Shown here: positions 1 through 8,381 of the stretch, piece after piece
How the letters are laid out: each line of letters begins with the position of its first letter
Numbering within the stretch: the first letter of the stretch is position 1
Source: JBNKWA01 sp050299555
Lineage (GTDB): Bacteria > Pseudomonadota > Alphaproteobacteria > Rhodobacterales > Rhodobacteraceae
Direction of reading: 5' to 3'
Assembly: GCA_050299555.1 (NCBI GenBank)
Contig: JBNKWA010000035.1
Location: forward strand, 1 to 59,662
Length of the DNA stretch: 59,662 nucleotides
Program-made: the position numbers and the translations under genes
Notes under the pieces: generated by a model
Databases searched by the model: none
Seen by the model: only the letters and a program-made list of their open reading frames with translations
What the model was told of the DNA's origin: nothing

Positions 1-217
1 GTTGTCGCCGGACGTGTTCACCGACGAGCGCACCGGTCAGACCTATTACAGCGCGGAAGTGGTTCCGCTCCCGGGTGAGGTCGAGAAGCTGGGTGATCTG
101 AAGCTGGTCCCGGGCATGCCGGTCGAGGCCTTCATCGCCACTGCCGAGCGGACGCCGCTGAGCTATCTGCTCAAGCCGGTGAGGGACTACTTCAACAAGG
201 CCTTCCGCGAGACCTGA
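1..217 (+). CDS. HlyD-family type I secretion adaptor, C-terminal end (partial)
   Basis: The reading frame enters from the left edge and stops at 215-217, so only about the last 71 residues are present. The segment looks like the end of a type I secretion membrane-fusion protein (HlyD/PrtE type): a beta-barrel part ending in 'LVPGMPVEAFI', then a short 'LLKPVRDYFNKAFRE' tail, which is typical of these adaptors. The protein would span the periplasm between an ABC exporter and TolC; the exporter ATPase would be expected upstream, outside the window. The apparent TTG at position 2 is an internal codon. Substrate unknown. Confidence 0.8.
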   Translation, partial: LSPDVFTDERTGQTYYSAEVVPLPGEVEKLGDLKLVPGMPVEAFIATAERTPLSYLLKPVRDYFNKAFRET

Positions 218-230
218 TCGCTGCCGCGCA

Positions 231-253
231 CGGGCGGGCTTTACGCCCGCCCG
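231..253 (+). terminator. Hairpin after the secretion adaptor gene
   Basis: A perfect 9-bp GC stem (cgggcgggc / gcccgcccg) with a 5-nt loop (tttac) lies 13 nt after the stop codon and before the next ribosome site. No T-run follows, so it may terminate weakly or protect the 3' end of the message. Confidence 0.45.
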
Positions 254-295
254 CTGGCGGCTAATCTGCGCTTCGTCAGGCGCAGGGAGGATGGC

Positions 296-772
296 ATGGC
301 GGGATCCGGCGGCGGCGCGGCCGAGGCGCGACTGGTTGAACTTGGCATCGAATTGCCGGACGCACCGGCGCCGGCAGCGAACTATGTGCCCTTCGTGCAG
401 TCCGGCAATCTGGTTTTCATATCGGGTCAGGTGGCGATGACCGGCGGCGCGGTGATTGCCGGCAAGCTCGGCTCCGGGATGAGCGTCGAGGACGGCTCTG
501 AGGCGGCGCGGGTCTGCGCCATCAACCTGATCGCCCAGCTCAAGGCGGCTTGCGGCGGCGATCTCGGGCGGCTGGTGCGGGTGGTCAAGCTGACCGGCTT
601 TGTCAACTCGGCGCCGGAATTCACCGACCAGCCGAAGGTGGTCAACGGCGCCTCGGACCTGATGGTGGCCGTCTTCGGCGATGCCGGGCGCCACGCCCGT
701 GCCGCGGTCGGCTCACCCTCGCTGCCGCTGGGTACGGCGGTGGAGGTGGAAGGGGTCTTCGAGATTGCCTAA
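296..772 (+). CDS. RidA-family protein (YjgF/YER057c/UK114)
   Basis: 158 residues, the usual RidA length for the longer subfamily. Visible features are the 'GNLVFISGQVA' strand, 'VKLTGFVNS' and the conserved arginine in 'GRHARAAVG' that binds carboxylates in enamine/imine deaminases. Family role: hydrolysis of reactive 2-aminoacrylate-type enamines in the cytosol; the exact substrate of this subfamily is not known. The start at 296 is set by an AGGGAGG at 284-290. A second ATG at 291 is out of frame. The next gene overlaps its stop, so the two are probably translated together. Confidence 0.88.
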   Translation: MAGSGGGAAEARLVELGIELPDAPAPAANYVPFVQSGNLVFISGQVAMTGGAVIAGKLGSGMSVEDGSEAARVCAINLIAQLKAACGGDLGRLVRVVKLTGFVNSAPEFTDQPKVVNGASDLMVAVFGDAGRHARAAVGSPSLPLGTAVEVEGVFEIA

Positions 773-1586
773 CCGGTTGTCGCCCGGGTCGCAGGCGGAA
801 CCGCCCGTCGGACCGGCCTTGGACCCGGGCTTTACTGCCCTGCCGCTGGCCCATCGCGGGTTGCATGATCGCGGGCGGGGTGTGATCGAGAACAGCCGCG
901 GCGCGGTCGGGGCAGCAATCGATGCCGGCTATGGCATCGAGATCGACGTACAGCTTTCCGCCGACGGCGAGGCGATGGTGTTCCATGACGAGGCGCTGCG
1001 GCGGTTGACCGGGGCGGACGGGCTGGTGCGCGACAGGGACGCGGCGGCCTTGTGCAGGCTGGAGTTGAAAGGTGGTGGCGAGACGATCCCGACCCTGACC
1101 GAGGTGCTGGCGCTGGTTGCGGGGCGGGTGCCGATCCTCATTGAGGTGAAGGACCAGGACGGCGCGCTCGGGCCCGATGTCGGGCCGCTGGAACGCCGAG
1201 TCGGCGCGCTTGTCTCGGCCTATGCCGGGCCGGTGGCGGTGATGTCGTTCAATCCGCACGCCGTGGCGGCTCTGGCGGTGGCGGCGCCGGGCGTGGCACG
1301 CGGCCTGACCACCGATGCCTTCACCGCCGCCGGCTGGCCGGCAGTGCCGCCCGTGCGCCGTGCGCGCTGCGCGGCGATGGAAGATTTTGCGCGGGTCGGC
1401 GCAAGCTTCATCTCGCATGACTTCAAGGCGCTGGACAGCGCTCCGGTTGCGGCGCTGAAGGCGAAAGGGGTTCCGGTGCTGTGCTGGACGATCCGCAGCG
1501 AGCGTGACGAGGCCAGAGCGCGACGGATTGCCGACGGCATCACCTTCGAGGGTTACCGGGCGACGTTGCCGGACCGGAGCGGTTGA
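765..1586 (+). CDS. Glycerophosphodiester phosphodiesterase family protein
   Basis: About 273 residues with a GDPD TIM barrel. The N-terminal 'LAHRGLHDRG' contains the catalytic HR, 'GYGIEIDVQLSADGEAMVFHDE' region gives the E-x-D metal ligands and the second catalytic histidine, and 'IEVKD' is the next barrel strand. It would hydrolyse glycerophosphodiesters to glycerol-3-phosphate and an alcohol. No signal peptide is seen, so it is probably cytosolic. The start is uncertain: TTG at 765 (overlapping the RidA stop, with AAGGGG upstream) or TTG at 777. The open frame continues upstream, but that part is a RidA shadow. Confidence 0.85.
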   Translation: MPNRLSPGSQAEPPVGPALDPGFTALPLAHRGLHDRGRGVIENSRGAVGAAIDAGYGIEIDVQLSADGEAMVFHDEALRRLTGADGLVRDRDAAALCRLELKGGGETIPTLTEVLALVAGRVPILIEVKDQDGALGPDVGPLERRVGALVSAYAGPVAVMSFNPHAVAALAVAAPGVARGLTTDAFTAAGWPAVPPVRRARCAAMEDFARVGASFISHDFKALDSAPVAALKAKGVPVLCWTIRSERDEARARRIADGITFEGYRATLPDRSG

Positions 1587-1633
1587 CGGAGGCCCCGGTG
1601 CGGCCCATGTGAGGAAGGCGCAAGCGGGAAGCC

Positions 1634-2818
1634 ATGGACGACGGCGCGACCATCGAGATCAGTGTTCTGGGGACGGTCGCCGAGATCGACGCCGCGCTGT
1701 GGGATGCCTGCGCTGCGCCCGAGGCGGCCGATGGCGGGCGGCCGTTCGATCCTTTCACCACCCATCGCTTCCTCGACGCCCTGGAGGTCTCGGGCTCGGT
1801 CGGGCGGGGCACGGGCTGGGCGCCGCGGCACCTGGTAGCACGGCTGGCCGGTGAGGTGATCGCGGTGATGCCGCTTTATGCCAAGTCGCACAGCCAGGGC
1901 GAGTACATCTTCGACCACAACTGGGCCCATGCCTACGAGAACGCGGGCGGCAATTACTATCCCAAGCTTCAGGCGGCGGTGCCGTTCACACCGGCGACGG
2001 GACGGCGGTTCCTGACCCGGCCGGGTTTCGAGGCGATCGGCCGCGGTGCTCTGGTGGAGGGCGCGACCAGGCTGGCTCTGCAGAACGACGTCTCGTCTCT
2101 GCATGTCACCTTCTGCACCGAGGCCGAATACGAGGCCGGCGGCGCGGCCGGGCTGCTCCAGCGCAAGACCCAGCAGTACCATTGGGAAAACCGGGGGTAT
2201 CCCGATTTCGCCGCCTTCCTTCACGATTTGTCGTCGCGCAAGCGCAAGACGCTGCGAAAGGAGCGGGCCACTGCGCAGGCATTTGGCGGCGAGATCGCGA
2301 TGCTGACCGGTGATGCCTTGCGGCCCGAGCACTGGGATGCCTTCTGGCGCTTCTACCAGGATACCGGCAGCCGCAAGTGGGGGCGGCCCTATCTGACCCG
2401 TACCTTCTTCGACCGGGTGCAGGAGACGATGCGGGGCGATGCGCTGCTGGTGCTGGCGCTGCGCGGCGGGCGCCCGGTGGCGGGGGCACTGAACTTCATT
2501 GGCCGCGACACGCTTTACGGCCGCTATTGGGGCTGCGTCGAAGATCACCCCTGCCTGCACTTCGAGCTGTGCTATTATCAGGCCATAGACTTTGCCATCG
2601 CCCATGGGCTGGCGCGGGTGGAGGCCGGGGCACAGGGCGAGCACAAGTTGGCGCGGGGGTATCTGCCGCAGCCGGTCTATTCGCTGCACTGGATCGCCGA
2701 CGCGGGGTTCCGCGATGCGGTAGATCGCTATCTGCAGGCGGAGCGAGCCGCCATCGGCGAGGAGATCGAGGTGATGACCGGCTACGGACCGTTTCGCAGG
2801 GTCAATGCCGAGGACTAG
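1634..2818 (+). CDS. DUF482/PF04339-type GNAT acyltransferase
   Basis: 394 residues, typical of the DUF482 (FemAB-like GNAT) family often annotated as 'peptidogalycan biosynthesis protein'. Recognisable landmarks are 'PFTTHRFLDALE', 'FDHNWAHAYE', 'YYPKLQAAVPFTP', a basic 'SSRKRKTLRKER' segment, and the C-terminal 'FELCYYQAIDFAI' and 'GEHKLARGYLP'. Proposed to transfer an aminoacyl or acyl group; substrate unproven. It follows RidA and GDPD on the same strand with short gaps, so one operon is likely. Confidence 0.82.
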   Translation: MDDGATIEISVLGTVAEIDAALWDACAAPEAADGGRPFDPFTTHRFLDALEVSGSVGRGTGWAPRHLVARLAGEVIAVMPLYAKSHSQGEYIFDHNWAHAYENAGGNYYPKLQAAVPFTPATGRRFLTRPGFEAIGRGALVEGATRLALQNDVSSLHVTFCTEAEYEAGGAAGLLQRKTQQYHWENRGYPDFAAFLHDLSSRKRKTLRKERATAQAFGGEIAMLTGDALRPEHWDAFWRFYQDTGSRKWGRPYLTRTFFDRVQETMRGDALLVLALRGGRPVAGALNFIGRDTLYGRYWGCVEDHPCLHFELCYYQAIDFAIAHGLARVEAGAQGEHKLARGYLPQPVYSLHWIADAGFRDAVDRYLQAERAAIGEEIEVMTGYGPFRRVNAED

Positions 2819-2840
2819 TCTTGCATCCAGGGAGGGCCTG

Positions 2841-3470
2841 ATGGCCGAGAAACTGACGCTCTACTCCAATCCGATGTCGCGGGGGCGGATTTCCCACTGG
2901 ATGCTGGAAGAACTGGGCGAGCCCTTCGATATCGTCTGGCTGGACTACACCACAACGATGAAGGCGCCGGATTATCTGGCCATCAACCCCATGGGCAAGG
3001 TGCCGGCGCTGACCCACGGGCCGCGCGTGGTGACCGAGTATTCTGCGATCTGCGCCTATCTGGCCGATGCCTTTCCGGGTGCCGGACTGGTGCCCGAGGA
3101 TCGCAGCGCTTACTATCGCTGGCTGTTCTTCGGCAACGGCCCGCTGGAGGCCATCGTGATCGCCACCTCCATGGGTTTAACCATCCCCGACGAGATGCGC
3201 GGCCGGGTCGGGTTTCGCGACCTGAAGACCACGCTCGACGTTCTGGAGCGGGCGGTGACCGACAATCCCTATCTGGCCGGCGAGAGCTTTTCGGCGGCGG
3301 ATGTGGCGACCGGCTCTCAGATCGGCTGGGGGATGCGCTTTGGCACCATCGAGCCGCGGCCGGCCTTCACCGCCTATTGGGAGCGGCTGGCGGGGCGTCC
3401 CGCACTGGCCCGGGTCAATGCCGCCTGCGAGGCGAAGCTGGCCGAAGCGAAGGAGGGGGCCGATGCCTGA
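2841..3470 (+). CDS. Glutathione S-transferase family protein
   Basis: 209 residues: N-terminal thioredoxin fold ('LTLYSNPMSRGR' active-site loop, 'INPMGKVPAL' with the cis-proline, 'VVTEYSAICAYLAD' containing the glutathione-binding E-S motif) and a C-terminal all-helical domain with 'NPYLAGESFSAADV'. Expected activity is glutathione conjugation or reduction in the cytosol; substrate unknown. The ATG at 2841 is chosen because GGAGG sits at 2831-2835 and homologues start here. The longer open frame upstream lies in the previous gene. Its stop overlaps the start of phhB by 8 nt. Confidence 0.86.
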   Translation: MAEKLTLYSNPMSRGRISHWMLEELGEPFDIVWLDYTTTMKAPDYLAINPMGKVPALTHGPRVVTEYSAICAYLADAFPGAGLVPEDRSAYYRWLFFGNGPLEAIVIATSMGLTIPDEMRGRVGFRDLKTTLDVLERAVTDNPYLAGESFSAADVATGSQIGWGMRFGTIEPRPAFTAYWERLAGRPALARVNAACEAKLAEAKEGADA

Positions 3471-3843
3471 GAAGCTGACCGAAGCCGAGCGGAACGAGGC
3501 GCTGCCGGCGCTGGGCGAAAGTGGCTGGGGGGCGGTGCCCGAACGCGATGCCATCCGCAAGATCTGGAAGTTCCGCAATTTCGGCGAAGCCTGGGGGTTC
3601 ATGTCGCGAGCGGCGCTGGCGGCGGAAAAGATGAACCACCACCCGGAATGGACCAACGTCTACAATACCGTGGATGTGACGTTGACCACCCATGACTCCC
3701 ATGGGCTGACGGCGCTGGACGTGAAGCTGGCCGGGCTGATGGATGGGTTTGCCGGCAAGGCGGAGGTGCAGCGCGACCATTCAGCGCCGGTGATGTGCCT
3801 GTGCCAGATCCACGCCGAGGCGGCGCGGAAGGGCGGGGGATAG
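3463..3843 (+). CDS. phhB: 4a-hydroxytetrahydrobiopterin dehydratase (PCD/DCoH)
   Basis: Contains the pterin-4a-carbinolamine dehydratase signature 'EKMNHHPEWTNVYNTVDV' with the catalytic histidines, followed by 'TTHDSHGLTALDVKLA'. The enzyme dehydrates 4a-hydroxytetrahydropterin, recycling the cofactor of aromatic amino acid hydroxylases; some homologues belong to molybdopterin pathways. At 126 residues it is about 25 longer than the usual ~100. The extra C-terminal part includes 'DHSAPVMCLCQIHAE', which I cannot assign. The start overlaps the GST stop, indicating coupled translation. Confidence 0.87.
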   Translation: MPEKLTEAERNEALPALGESGWGAVPERDAIRKIWKFRNFGEAWGFMSRAALAAEKMNHHPEWTNVYNTVDVTLTTHDSHGLTALDVKLAGLMDGFAGKAEVQRDHSAPVMCLCQIHAEAARKGGG

Positions 3844-3850
3844 GGATCCC

Positions 3851-3871
3851 GTCCCGGGCCTGACCCGGGAC
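3851..3871. terminator. Hairpin between convergent phhB and peroxiredoxin genes
   Basis: Perfect 8-bp stem gtcccggg / cccgggac with a 5-nt loop (cctga), 8 nt after the phhB stop and between two converging genes. It may act as a bidirectional terminator or be a REP-like palindrome. There is no T-run on either side. Confidence 0.45.
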
Positions 3872-3914
3872 CTCGCCCGTGACGGGTGCCGGCGGCAGGA
3901 GCCGCCGGTGCGCG

Positions 3915-4409
3915 TCAGTCCTCGAGTTGCTCGACCATCGCCTCGCCCGAGGACAGGGCGCAGACGCCGGCCTGTTCCTCGAGGTTGAAGCGGCTGACCA
4001 CGCCGTCCTCGACCAGCATCGAATAGCGCTTGGAACGGCCGATGAAGCCGGCCGAGGGGCGGTCAAAGTCCATGCCGATCGACTTGGTGAAGCTGCCATC
4101 GGCATCGGCGAGGATGCGGATGCCGGCAGCGGTGGCACCGGTCACCTCGCCCCAGGCGCGGGTGACATGGGGATCGTTCACGGTGACGCAGTAGACACCG
4201 GCGACGCCGCCCGCCTTCAGCTTGTCCATGGAGCGGATGAAGCTTGGCACATGGGCGGTGGAGCAGACCCCGGTATAGGCACCCGGCAGGCCGAAGATCA
4301 CCACCTTGCGGCCTGAGGTGAGTGGCTTCAACGCCACCGATTCGGGGCCGTCGGGACCCATCTGGAGGAAATTGGCGTCGGGCAGGCGGTCACCGGGGGC
4401 AATGGCCAT
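3915..4409 (-). CDS. Peroxiredoxin, Prx5/AhpE-like
   Basis: 164 residues with the Prx5 active site 'LPGAYTGVCSTAHVPSF': Pro42, Thr45 and the peroxidatic Cys49. A further cysteine in 'GVCALSSGEAM' near the C-terminus could be the resolving cysteine of an atypical 2-Cys enzyme. It reduces hydrogen and organic peroxides in the cytosol, commonly with glutathione/glutaredoxin in alphaproteobacteria. ATG at 4409 is chosen because GGAGA lies a few bases upstream; the longer open frame runs into rsmD. It converges with phhB. Confidence 0.9.
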   Translation of the reverse strand: MAIAPGDRLPDANFLQMGPDGPESVALKPLTSGRKVVIFGLPGAYTGVCSTAHVPSFIRSMDKLKAGGVAGVYCVTVNDPHVTRAWGEVTGATAAGIRILADADGSFTKSIGMDFDRPSAGFIGRSKRYSMLVEDGVVSRFNLEEQAGVCALSSGEAMVEQLED

Positions 4410-4515
4410 GGCTGGTCTCCGTTCGTTTTCGATGGGCCGTTGTCGGGGCTCTGGCGGGTCATATAGGCTCGGCCGGCGGAATGACAGGGGGCGCGATGTC
4501 GGTCGGGATCGGGGC

Positions 4516-5082
4516 GTGCGGATAGTTGGTGGCAGCCATCGCGGCCGGGCGCTGGCCGAAATCGGTGCCGGCGACGAGGCGGCGCGGCTCAGGCCGACCT
4601 CGGACAAGGTGCGGCAGGCGATCTTCAACCTTTTGGAGCATGGCGACTATCCGCCGCTGCAGGGCGCGCGGGTGCTGGACCTGTTCGCGGGTACCGGCGC
4701 GCTGGGCCTGGAGGCGCTGAGCCGAGGTGCCGAGCGTGTGGTGTTCGTCGATGACGGTGCGGCGTCGCGGGCGCTGATCCGCCAGAACGTCGAGCTCTTG
4801 CGGGCCGGAGGGGCGACGCGGCTGTTCCGCCGTGATGCGGTGCGGCTGGGCGACAACCGCGACCGGCCTTACGGGCTGGTGTTCCTTGATCCGCCCTATG
4901 GCAGGGGCCTTGGCGAGCGGGCGCTGGCCTCGGCCCGCGAGGGCGGCTGGCTGGCGCCGGGGGCGGTGGTGGTCTGGGAAGAGGGTTCGGAGCCGGCGGT
5001 GCCGCCCGGCTTCGTCCTGCGGGATCGTCGACGCTATGGCGACACCCATGTCACGATCCTGGTGCTGGCGGAGGGAGGCTAG
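4516..5082 (+). CDS. rsmD: 16S rRNA (guanine(966)-N(2))-methyltransferase RsmD
   Basis: About 188 residues, the normal family length. N-terminal 'VRIVGGSHRGR' is the usual RsmD beginning and starts with GTG at 4516. 'RPTSDKVRQAIFNLL', the SAM motif 'VLDLFAGTGALGLEALSRGA' and the catalytic 'FLDPPYG' follow. It methylates G966 of 16S rRNA during 30S assembly. Divergent from the peroxiredoxin gene, with about 106 bp between the two starts. Upstream ATGs lie in other frames or in the neighbour's shadow. Confidence 0.9.
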   Translation: MRIVGGSHRGRALAEIGAGDEAARLRPTSDKVRQAIFNLLEHGDYPPLQGARVLDLFAGTGALGLEALSRGAERVVFVDDGAASRALIRQNVELLRAGGATRLFRRDAVRLGDNRDRPYGLVFLDPPYGRGLGERALASAREGGWLAPGAVVVWEEGSEPAVPPGFVLRDRRRYGDTHVTILVLAEGG

Positions 5083-5108
5083 CGTGCACCGGTCGGACAG
5101 GATCGCGC

Positions 5109-7640
5109 TCAGTCGCGGCTTCTGAGAACGCGGGCGGGGCGGGCACCCAGGGGCCGGAGAGCGAAGGCGAGCCCGGCGACGAGGCTGGCCAGCGCGCCGC
5201 CAGTGACGATCAACGCGGCCGAGAGCGGTGCAAAGCTGAAATCCGCCTCCATCACGAAATGCATCACTGCCCAGGCGCCGATGCCGCCCGCGGCCATGGC
5301 GACGATGCCGGCGGCGGCGCCGAGGATCGCCGAGCGGAGCGCGAAGCTGGCGAGGATCCGCCGCCGCGTGGCACCGAGGGTCTTGAGCACGGCCGCCTCG
5401 AAGACCCGCCGCCGCTCGCCCGCCGCCGCGGCGCCGATCAGGACCACGAAACCGGTCAGAAGCGTGGCCGCGGCACCATAGCGGGTGGCGGCGCCGATCC
5501 CTTCCAGCGCCGCGACCACGCGGTCGATGCCGTCGCGCACCCGGATCGCGGTGACGTTGGGCATGGCGTCGCCCACGGCGCGGGCCAGCCGCGCCTCGTC
5601 GCCCGGATCGGTGTAGACGGTGGCGATGTGGGTGTGCGGTGCCCCGGCCAATGCCGCGGGGTTCAGCGTCATGACGAAGTTGATGCCCATGTTCTGGAAC
5701 TCGACCTTGCGCAGGCTGGCGATCCGTGCGGTCAGGTCGCGGCCGAGAATGTTGACGGTGATCTCGTCGCCGATCTTCAGGCCCATCTCGCGGGCCTCCT
5801 CCTCGGCGAAGCTCATCAGCGGTGGGCCGGCATAGTCCGGCGGCCACCACGTTCCTTCGACCACCTCGCCTTGCGGTTCGGGGTCCTGATAGGTGACGCC
5901 GCGGTCGCCGCGCAGAACCCAGTGGCTGCCGGCCACCTCCTGCGCGGGGCGGCCATTGATGCGGGTGATGATGCCGCGCAGCATGGGCGCCGTCTCGACC
6001 CGGGCCTGGCCTTCGGTGCCGGCGGCGATGCGCCGGAATTCGTCAAGCTGATCGTTCTGGATGTCGACGAAGAAGTAGGCCGGCGCGTCCTTGGGCAGCT
6101 CCTCGCTGATGGCGTGGCGCAGGTTGACGTCGATCTGGCCGATGGCCGCCAGCACCGACAGGCCGAGGCCGAGCGAGAGCACCACCGAGACCGCCTCGCC
6201 CCCCGGGCCGCCGATGGCGCCTAGGGCGAGGCGGAACGCGGGGCGGCCGCGTGCGAAGGCGCTGCGGGCGCCGTGGCGGGCCATCCGCCGAACAACGAGC
6301 GCCGCCAGGGTCAGGAAGACGAGCGCCCCGGCGATGCTGCCGGCGGTGCCGAGCGCCAGCCTCGGCACCGCGGCGAACAGGGCGGCGGCGCCGACCAGCA
6401 GAGCGACGAGAAACGCGGTGACCGCGATGTAGTGCGGGCGGGGCAGGCCGCGGCTGCGCGCGGCTGTATCGCGGTAGAGCGCCGCCGCCGAGACGTCGCG
6501 GGCGCGGGCCAGCGGCCAGACGGTGAAGATGAGCGCGGTCAAGCCGCCGTACAGCGCTGCTTCGATCAGTGGACGCGGGTAGAGGCCGAACGCGGCCGGG
6601 ACCGGCAGGCTGCCGGCAGCCAACGGGCCCAGTAGCGCCGGGATGGCCCCGCCGAGCGCGACGCCGGCAACGATCCCGGCGGCGGCGATCAGGCCGATCT
6701 GGATCAGGTAGACGGCGAAGATGGTGCCGCCGTCGGCACCGAGTGATTTCAACGTCGCGATGGTGTCGGTCTTGCGCTCCAGGTAGCTTTGAACCGCTGC
6801 CGAGACGCCGACCCCGCCGACTGCAAGCCCGGCCAGCCCGACAAGGATCAGGAACGAGCCCATGCGGTCGACGAAGCTACTGAGCCCGGGGGTGCCGTTG
6901 CGTGCGTCGCGCCAGCGCAGGCCGGACTCCGCGAAGCGCGCCTCGGCCTGGCGTTCCAGCGCGCCGATATCGGTGCCGGGTGCGAAGCCGAGGCGGTAGC
7001 TGCTTTCGTAGAGGGTGCCCGGGGTGAGCAGGCCACTGTCGTCGAGGGCCGATTTCAGCACGATGGAGCGCGGCCCGAGCATGAAGGCGCTGACCGCGCC
7101 GTCGGGTTCGTAGACGAGCGCCGCCATCAGGCGGAAATCCCGAGTGCCGAGCCTGACGGTGTCGCCGATGGAAAGCCCCAGCCGGTCGATCAGCGCCGGA
7201 TCGGCGACGATGCCGGGCAGGCCGCCGGAGCCGGCAAGCGCCTGCGGCAAGGGCATTGCCGGGTCGAGCGTGGCGGCGCCGTAGAGCGGATAGGCATGGT
7301 CGACGCCCTTGACCTGGGTCAGCGCACGCTCGGGCTCGCCCGGGCCGGTGGTGGTCAGCATGGAACGGAAGTCGACGATCTCGGAGACGCGAGCGGCGTT
7401 GGTTTCGAGCCAGGCACGTTCCTCATCCGTGGCGAGGCGGTAGGTGAAGCGAACTTCGGCATCGCCGCCCAGGAGCGCCGAGGCCTCGCGGGTAAGCCCG
7501 GCTTCGATGGCGGCGCGGACCGAGCCCACCGCGGCGATCGCCATCACGCCGAGCGCGAGGCAGAGCATCAGTACCCAGAAGCCGCGAAGCCCGCCGCGCA
7601 GCTCTCGCAGCGCCAGGCGCCAGGCGACGGCGAGGTTCAC
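5109..7640 (-). CDS. ABC transporter permease, FtsX/MacB-like (YbbP type)
   Basis: 843 residues in the YbbP layout: an N-terminal membrane helix ('GLRGFWVLMLCLALGVMAIA'), a periplasmic domain, three membrane helices, a second half that repeats this plan, and a last FtsX block ending in 'LASLVAGLAFALRPLG'. About ten membrane segments in all. With the ATPase next door it forms an extruder-type ABC complex; YbbAP/TesA systems are linked to lipid or hydrophobic compound export, but no substrate is proven. The start overlaps the ATPase stop by 4 bp. Confidence 0.88.
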   Translation of the reverse strand: MNLAVAWRLALRELRGGLRGFWVLMLCLALGVMAIAAVGSVRAAIEAGLTREASALLGGDAEVRFTYRLATDEERAWLETNAARVSEIVDFRSMLTTTGPGEPERALTQVKGVDHAYPLYGAATLDPAMPLPQALAGSGGLPGIVADPALIDRLGLSIGDTVRLGTRDFRLMAALVYEPDGAVSAFMLGPRSIVLKSALDDSGLLTPGTLYESSYRLGFAPGTDIGALERQAEARFAESGLRWRDARNGTPGLSSFVDRMGSFLILVGLAGLAVGGVGVSAAVQSYLERKTDTIATLKSLGADGGTIFAVYLIQIGLIAAAGIVAGVALGGAIPALLGPLAAGSLPVPAAFGLYPRPLIEAALYGGLTALIFTVWPLARARDVSAAALYRDTAARSRGLPRPHYIAVTAFLVALLVGAAALFAAVPRLALGTAGSIAGALVFLTLAALVVRRMARHGARSAFARGRPAFRLALGAIGGPGGEAVSVVLSLGLGLSVLAAIGQIDVNLRHAISEELPKDAPAYFFVDIQNDQLDEFRRIAAGTEGQARVETAPMLRGIITRINGRPAQEVAGSHWVLRGDRGVTYQDPEPQGEVVEGTWWPPDYAGPPLMSFAEEEAREMGLKIGDEITVNILGRDLTARIASLRKVEFQNMGINFVMTLNPAALAGAPHTHIATVYTDPGDEARLARAVGDAMPNVTAIRVRDGIDRVVAALEGIGAATRYGAAATLLTGFVVLIGAAAAGERRRVFEAAVLKTLGATRRRILASFALRSAILGAAAGIVAMAAGGIGAWAVMHFVMEADFSFAPLSAALIVTGGALASLVAGLAFALRPLGARPARVLRSRD

Positions 7641-8326
7641 TCAGCCGCCTCGGCGAGGTGTTCCAGCCGGCCGTCGCGCAGGTGCACGATGCGATCGCAG
7701 CGCGCAGCCAGCTCCGGCGCATGGGTGACGAGCACCAGCGTTGCGCCGTGGCGGTCGCGCAGCCCGAAGAGCAGGTCCATGATCTGCTCGCCGGTGGCGC
7801 CGTCGAGATTGCCGGTGGGCTCGTCCGCCAGAAGCACCGCCGGCCGCACCACGGCTGCGCGGGCCAGCGCCACGCGCTGCTGCTCGCCCCCCGACAGCTG
7901 CGCCGGGTAGTGGTCGGCGCGGGCACCGAGCCCGACCGCCTCGAGCTCGGCCGCTGCCTTGGCGAAAGCGTCGCGATCGCCGGCGAGCTCCAGCGGTGTG
8001 GACACGTTCTCGAGCGCGGTCATGGTGGGAATCAGGTGGAAAGACTGGAACACCACACCCATATTGTGGCGCCGGAACCGGGCCAGCGCGTCCTCGTCCA
8101 TGCGCGTGAGGTCCGATCCCAGAACGCTCACCCGTCCGGCGGTGGCCTGCTCAAGCCCGCCCATGACCATGAGCAGCGACGACTTGCCCGAGCCGCTGGG
8201 CCCCACCAGCCCCAGCGTCTCGCCCCGCGACACGGAGAGCGTGATGTTATTGAGGATGTCGACCCGCCCCGCATTGCCGTCGAGCGACAGGGCGACGTCG
8301 GTGAGGGCGATCACGGGCTCGGACAT
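7637..8326 (-). CDS. ABC transporter ATP-binding protein (YbbA/LolD-like)
   Basis: 229 residues. Walker A 'GPSGSGKSS', Q-loop 'VFQSFHLIPTMTALENV', signature 'LSGGEQQRVALARA', Walker B 'VLLADEPTGNLD', and the H-loop in 'LVLVTHAPELA' are all intact. It powers the FtsX-type permease encoded just downstream with a 4-bp overlap. ATG at 8326 is preceded by GGAG; the longer frame would run into the divergent esterase gene. The esterase/ATPase/permease order matches tesA-ybbA-ybbP of other Proteobacteria. Confidence 0.92.
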   Translation of the reverse strand: MSEPVIALTDVALSLDGNAGRVDILNNITLSVSRGETLGLVGPSGSGKSSLLMVMGGLEQATAGRVSVLGSDLTRMDEDALARFRRHNMGVVFQSFHLIPTMTALENVSTPLELAGDRDAFAKAAAELEAVGLGARADHYPAQLSGGEQQRVALARAAVVRPAVLLADEPTGNLDGATGEQIMDLLFGLRDRHGATLVLVTHAPELAARCDRIVHLRDGRLEHLAEAAE

Positions 8327-8381
8327 CGGCGCTCCGGTGGGGTTTGGGCGGACACAAGGGGCATATGGGGCGCGGGCCGGA

